Shown: piece after piece, positions 7,111-9,264 of the stretch
Numbering within the stretch: position 1 is the first letter of the stretch
Layout of the letters: each line of letters begins with the position of its first letter
From: JALRAP01 sp046302815
GTDB lineage: Bacteria > Bacteroidota > Bacteroidia > AKYH767-A > OLB10
Reading direction: 5' to 3'
NCBI GenBank assembly: GCA_046302815.1
Contig: JBKCHO010000089.1
Span: 1 to 9,264, forward strand
DNA: 9,264 nt
Position numbers and translations under genes: made by a program
The notes under the pieces: generated by a model
Database searches by the model: none
Seen by the model: only the letters and a program-made list of their open reading frames with translations
What the model was told of the DNA's origin: nothing

Positions 7111-7169
7111 TTAAATCGTCAATCTTCACACATAGTAGGACTACGCATACTACAAGGTTCAATCGTCAA
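7111..7169. repeat. Direct repeat pair flanking a small dyad
   Basis: TTAAATCGTCAA (7111-7122) and TTCAATCGTCAA (7158-7169) agree at 11 of 12 positions, 47 bases apart, and the second covers the stop codon of the WYL gene. The bases between carry GTAG-GA-CTAC (about 7136-7145) and further TAGTA/TACTA complements. The layout would fit a deletion or insertion scar, but the unit is short and no transposase or known element is present. Confidence 0.4.
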
Positions 7170-8065
7170 CTCCCCTTTACTCTGCCCTGCATCGACTTCA
7201 TAAGCTCGTTCTTGAATTCGGAGCCACCCAAAATTTGAATTTCCGGCAGAAGCCCCATGGCGAAACGAACGGCTGGACGCAAATCAAACACAGTTGTGTG
7301 GAAACGGTAAGACCCCGATTTGGTCGACTTGATAAAAGGAGTAGTCATCGGATACTCCTCCTTGAGCAACAAACAGGCGCGAAGAGTCATGTTGAAATCA
7401 ACCACATAACTCTTACCATTATCACTGAAACCAAAAACATCGGGTTGAGCATACTTGTGCTGCTTCTCATATTTGAATTTCTTACTGGTGATTTTCACCG
7501 CAGTAATTCGCTCCACATTAAAAAACTTGTTCTGCCCAGAGGCTGGCTCGTAACATAAAACACGATCGAGGTTGGGCATCAACTTCACAGGCTCCACCAA
7601 GCGGTCGGTTATCGCATTCGAATTGGCCGAATGATATTTCTTCAATACCACCTGCTTTCGCTCCTGTATTGCCCTGCCCAAATCTTGAATGATTTTTCCC
7701 AAGTGAGCCCTTGACAACAACTCAGATTGAACATGCATGTCGGATTGAACATACAACTTCTGTAATACTGCATCTCGCAATTTGTTGTTTTTGCCAGATG
7801 TCAACACCAATTCCTGAAGGAACCGTAACTCCTCCGATGAAAACGCAGGCACATCTGCACCCTCCTTGTCGCCCTCCAAATAAAACAGACCCCGTCTGTC
7901 CTTACGGACCAATAGCCCCAATTCTTTTAGTAAATCCAAATAACGATATACGGTTCGCTGTGTGCTTCCCAAAGTGGTCGACAAACTACTTAGCGACCTG
8001 GGTGGTCCCGTTCGCAATAGCCCGATCAATTGGAACACCCGCAAAATCTTGTTGTGGTTGCTCAT
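7166..8065 (-). CDS. HTH-WYL family transcriptional regulator
   Basis: A 299-residue DNA-binding regulator. Residues about 5-60 form a winged helix-turn-helix of the DeoR/HTH_11 type (SLSSLSTTLGSTQRTVYRYL, 24-43, with the wing at VRKDRRGLFYLE). A linker is followed by a WYL domain (about 138-195, VVLKKYHS...DRLVEPVKLMPNL...KFFNVERI) and a C-terminal extension (about 220-295). WYL domains sense ligands, often nucleic acids or nucleotides, and such regulators control defence, DNA-damage and other accessory genes. The signature Trp-Tyr-Leu is not conserved here: DRVLCYEP occupies the place of the usual WYL strand, and the Arg before the Phe of the last strand is Lys. I chose the ATG at 8065 (MSNHNKILRV), which begins right at the HTH; a GTG at 8095 would add ten residues. 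Auto-regulation from the divergent region is plausible but not shown. Confidence 0.87.
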   Translation of the reverse strand: MSNHNKILRVFQLIGLLRTGPPRSLSSLSTTLGSTQRTVYRYLDLLKELGLLVRKDRRGLFYLEGDKEGADVPAFSSEELRFLQELVLTSGKNNKLRDAVLQKLYVQSDMHVQSELLSRAHLGKIIQDLGRAIQERKQVVLKKYHSANSNAITDRLVEPVKLMPNLDRVLCYEPASGQNKFFNVERITAVKITSKKFKYEKQHKYAQPDVFGFSDNGKSYVVDFNMTLRACLLLKEEYPMTTPFIKSTKSGSYRFHTTVFDLRPAVRFAMGLLPEIQILGGSEFKNELMKSMQGRVKGS

Positions 8066-8139
8066 GAAAAATTTAAATTTTCCCCAAATAACCACTATTT
8101 ATCTCAATTAATTACACCGATAACTAAATTCCATGATAT

Positions 8140-8155
8140 ATGTATGAACATACAT
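8140..8155. promoter_or_regulatory. Perfect 16-base dyad, candidate operator
   Basis: ATGTATG and CATACAT are perfect inverted arms around AA, 75 bases upstream of the WYL regulator start. Its size and position would suit a dimeric regulator, most simply the WYL protein acting on its own gene. Binding is inferred only from the symmetry; AT-rich DNA produces such dyads by chance fairly often. Confidence 0.35.
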
Positions 8156-8320
8156 CGAGCTGTTTAAAGCTATCTCTGTAACATAGCATCGATTATAAAA
8201 GCTCGATTTTATATCAAGGCTTGATCTTTTTAAAGAACATTAGTGCTTCCAAGCAACGATTCTATTGACTTTTTAGCATGACCAAAGATTGGGATATAGC
8301 GAGGCATCGCATCAACCCTT

Positions 8321-8349
8321 AACGGATTCAATAAAATCCGGGTTCCGTT
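8321..8349 (+). promoter_or_regulatory. Two overlapping, mutually exclusive hairpins
   Basis: CGGATT (8323-8328) can pair with AATCCG (8335-8340), or AACGGA (8321-8326) can pair with TCCGTT (8344-8349). The two left arms overlap, so only one stem can form at a time. Such an arrangement is typical of attenuators and switches. It lies 27 bases before the terminator-like hairpin at 8376. No known riboswitch core was recognised. Confidence 0.3.
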
Positions 8350-8375
8350 GCGCCCCATTGAAATAGAAGGCTAAG

Positions 8376-8400
8376 AAAAGGCATTGTAAATGCGCCTTTT
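8376..8400 (+). terminator. Terminator-like hairpin in the VWA upstream region
   Basis: AAAAGGC (8376-8382) and GCCTTTT (8394-8400) form a perfect 7-bp stem. Inside it ATT (8383-8385) can pair with AAT (8389-8391), with a two-base bulge and a GTA loop. The A4 and T4 flanks make it look like a bidirectional intrinsic terminator, although the T run is short (TTTTC). No gene ends here on either strand, so it could terminate a small RNA or a leader transcript ahead of the VWA gene. Confidence 0.4.
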
Positions 8401-8529
8401 CAAAATGTAGGTTCGATCCCAATAAGTCGAAAACAGAACATACGGCAAGAACATAATCCGCCCAAATTTTAACCTCATTCTAAAAAACCAAAATCGGCTT
8501 TTGCCCTGTAAATCAATGAATCAAAAACT

Positions 8530-8541
8530 GACAAGCTTGTC
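8530..8541. promoter_or_regulatory. Perfect 12-base palindrome upstream of VWA gene
   Basis: GACAAGCTTGTC is its own reverse complement and ends 62 bases before the VWA ATG at 8604. Preceded by T it begins TGACA, the same half-site seen in the dyads at 5621 and 5639. It may be a regulator site; no protein is assigned. Confidence 0.3.
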
Positions 8542-8603
8542 GAAATTAAATGGATGCCACACACATTAGTCCTTTGCATCATCAAACAAAAAAACCAAAC
8601 AAA

Positions 8604-9260
8604 ATGAACACCAAAACCTATTATCAATTAATCATCGACAAATCTGGATCCATGTCATCATGTGTCAAAGAAACCATTAGCGGCTATAACGAACAAATAC
8701 AAATGATTCGTGATTTGCAGCGATTGAATCCCGAACAGGAAATTCTGGTTTCATTAACCACTTTCAACCACTTTGTAAATCATGTGTCGATCTGTAACAA
8801 GCCGGATGAAATCAGTTTGATGAGTAACGAAAACTATGATCCGAATGGAAGCACCGCCTTATTAGATGCCATCGGCGAATCTGTGATGTCGCTGAAGTCG
8901 CGCGCCAACGAAGAATTCAACAACGACCAAGCATCTGCCGTAGTGGTGATTATTACTGATGGATACGAAAATGCCTCCCGATTCTTCTCCTTAAACAATA
9001 TCCGAAACCTGATCCGCGAGTTGGAAGCTACTGGAAAATGGACTTTCAGCTTTCTTGGTGCAGATATGGCTGCACTGGAGCAAGCTAAAAATCTCAATAT
9101 CCAAACAGCCAACGCAGCCAGCTACAGCAAAGCTGATTCGCAGCGTGTGTTCGAAAAGATGGCCTACGACATGGATTCCTACATATCCGAAAAGAAAGCC
9201 GGAAGAATCAAAAAAACCTTCCTCGAAAAAAATGATTCGGATTCAGAGGATTTGTTTTAA
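8604..9260 (+). CDS. Small cytoplasmic von Willebrand factor A (VWA) domain protein
   Basis: A 218-residue protein made almost entirely of one VWA domain, a metal-dependent protein-binding fold. The metal ion-dependent adhesion site is complete: DKSGS (Asp12, Ser14, Ser16), Thr84 in GSTALLDAIG and Asp119 in ITDGYEN. The last strands (KWTFSFLGADMAALEQAKNL, 145-164) are typical of small stand-alone VWA proteins such as the TerY-like group. There is no signal peptide or membrane helix; the C-terminus is basic, then acidic (SDSEDLF). I chose the ATG at 8604 because YYQLIIDKSGS starts the domain's first strand six residues later, and the A-rich leader is typical of Bacteroidota. An upstream in-frame ATG at 8550 would add 18 residues of non-domain sequence. 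The gene ends four bases before the window edge. It diverges from the WYL regulator. Its partner and pathway are unknown; other VWA systems pair with AAA ATPases or phosphatases, which might lie just right of the window. Confidence 0.88.
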   Translation: MNTKTYYQLIIDKSGSMSSCVKETISGYNEQIQMIRDLQRLNPEQEILVSLTTFNHFVNHVSICNKPDEISLMSNENYDPNGSTALLDAIGESVMSLKSRANEEFNNDQASAVVVIITDGYENASRFFSLNNIRNLIRELEATGKWTFSFLGADMAALEQAKNLNIQTANAASYSKADSQRVFEKMAYDMDSYISEKKAGRIKKTFLEKNDSDSEDLF

Positions 9261-9264
9261 CCCG

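Larger units (their letters stand above)
8066..8603. other. 538-base non-coding divergent region rich in inverted repeats
   Basis: Between the divergent WYL and VWA starts there is no coding frame of useful length on either strand; the best are 13- and 17-codon frames at 8140 and 8516. The stretch contains several dyads, described separately, and an AT-rich one at 8194-8213 (TATAAAA, six bases, TTTTATA), followed by ATCAAG-G-CTTGAT at 8213-8225 running into CTTTTT. No exact TAnnTTTG box with a good partner was found for either gene. The length is well above a simple divergent promoter, so a regulatory leader or a small RNA is possible. Confidence 0.6.

Noticed and set aside
7235..8067. Plus-strand ORFs of 107 and 118 codons over the WYL gene
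   Set aside because: They are shadows of the WYL frame, which has clear HTH and WYL-type motifs; the plus-strand products look like nothing known.
8406..8425. tRNA-like T-loop GGTTCGATCCC
   Set aside because: The flanking T-stem does not pair fully and no acceptor, D or anticodon arm can be built around it, so it is neither a tRNA nor a convincing tRNA fragment.
8550..8603. N-terminal extension of the VWA protein from the ATG at 8550
   Set aside because: The 18 extra residues are His/Lys/Pro-rich and lie outside the domain; the ATG at 8604 starts directly before the first VWA strand.
1..9264. CRISPR array, insertion sequence, rRNA or complete tRNA
   Set aside because: No regularly spaced repeats, transposase-like frames, terminal inverted repeats or RNA gene signatures were seen on either strand.

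Overview
The window looks like Bacteroidota chromosomal DNA. Three protein-level signs support this: a secreted hydrolase ends in a type IX secretion system (T9SS) type A sorting domain, a PorP/SprF-type fragment is present, and genes start after A-rich leaders without clear Shine-Dalgarno sequences. I cannot place it below phylum level with confidence.

Left part (1-3156): the tail of a surface-polysaccharide cluster. It holds the 3' end of a polyprenyl-phosphate sugar phosphotransferase, which would load the first sugar on the lipid carrier. After a 246-base gap comes a long AT-rich two-domain family 2 glycosyltransferase whose first domain has lost its metal-binding aspartates. Both point right.

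Middle (3387-6581): a TerB-like small protein and a secreted alpha/beta hydrolase with a T9SS tail are 19 bases apart and probably co-transcribed. A leftward coiled-coil protein built on three copies of an LR-x4-LG motif follows tail to tail. Divergent from it is a lipid A (LpxL/HtrB-type) acyltransferase. The 111 bases between those two starts hold two short dyads and a possible promoter.

Right part (6562-9260): a leftward 152-codon remnant of a PorP/SprF outer-membrane protein lacks the N-terminal half and overlaps the end of the acyltransferase gene. It is followed by a short repeat-bearing spacer and a leftward HTH-WYL transcription regulator. A 538-base non-coding divergent region contains several inverted repeats, overlapping alternative hairpins and a terminator-like hairpin. 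Last is a rightward small cytoplasmic von Willebrand A (VWA) protein with an intact MIDAS.

Most genes are cell-envelope genes: polysaccharide assembly, lipid A, T9SS cargo and T9SS-associated protein. I do not see a complete, clearly new multi-gene system. The most promising leads are the triple-repeat coiled-coil protein, the half-degenerate glycosyltransferase, and the structured WYL/VWA divergent region.
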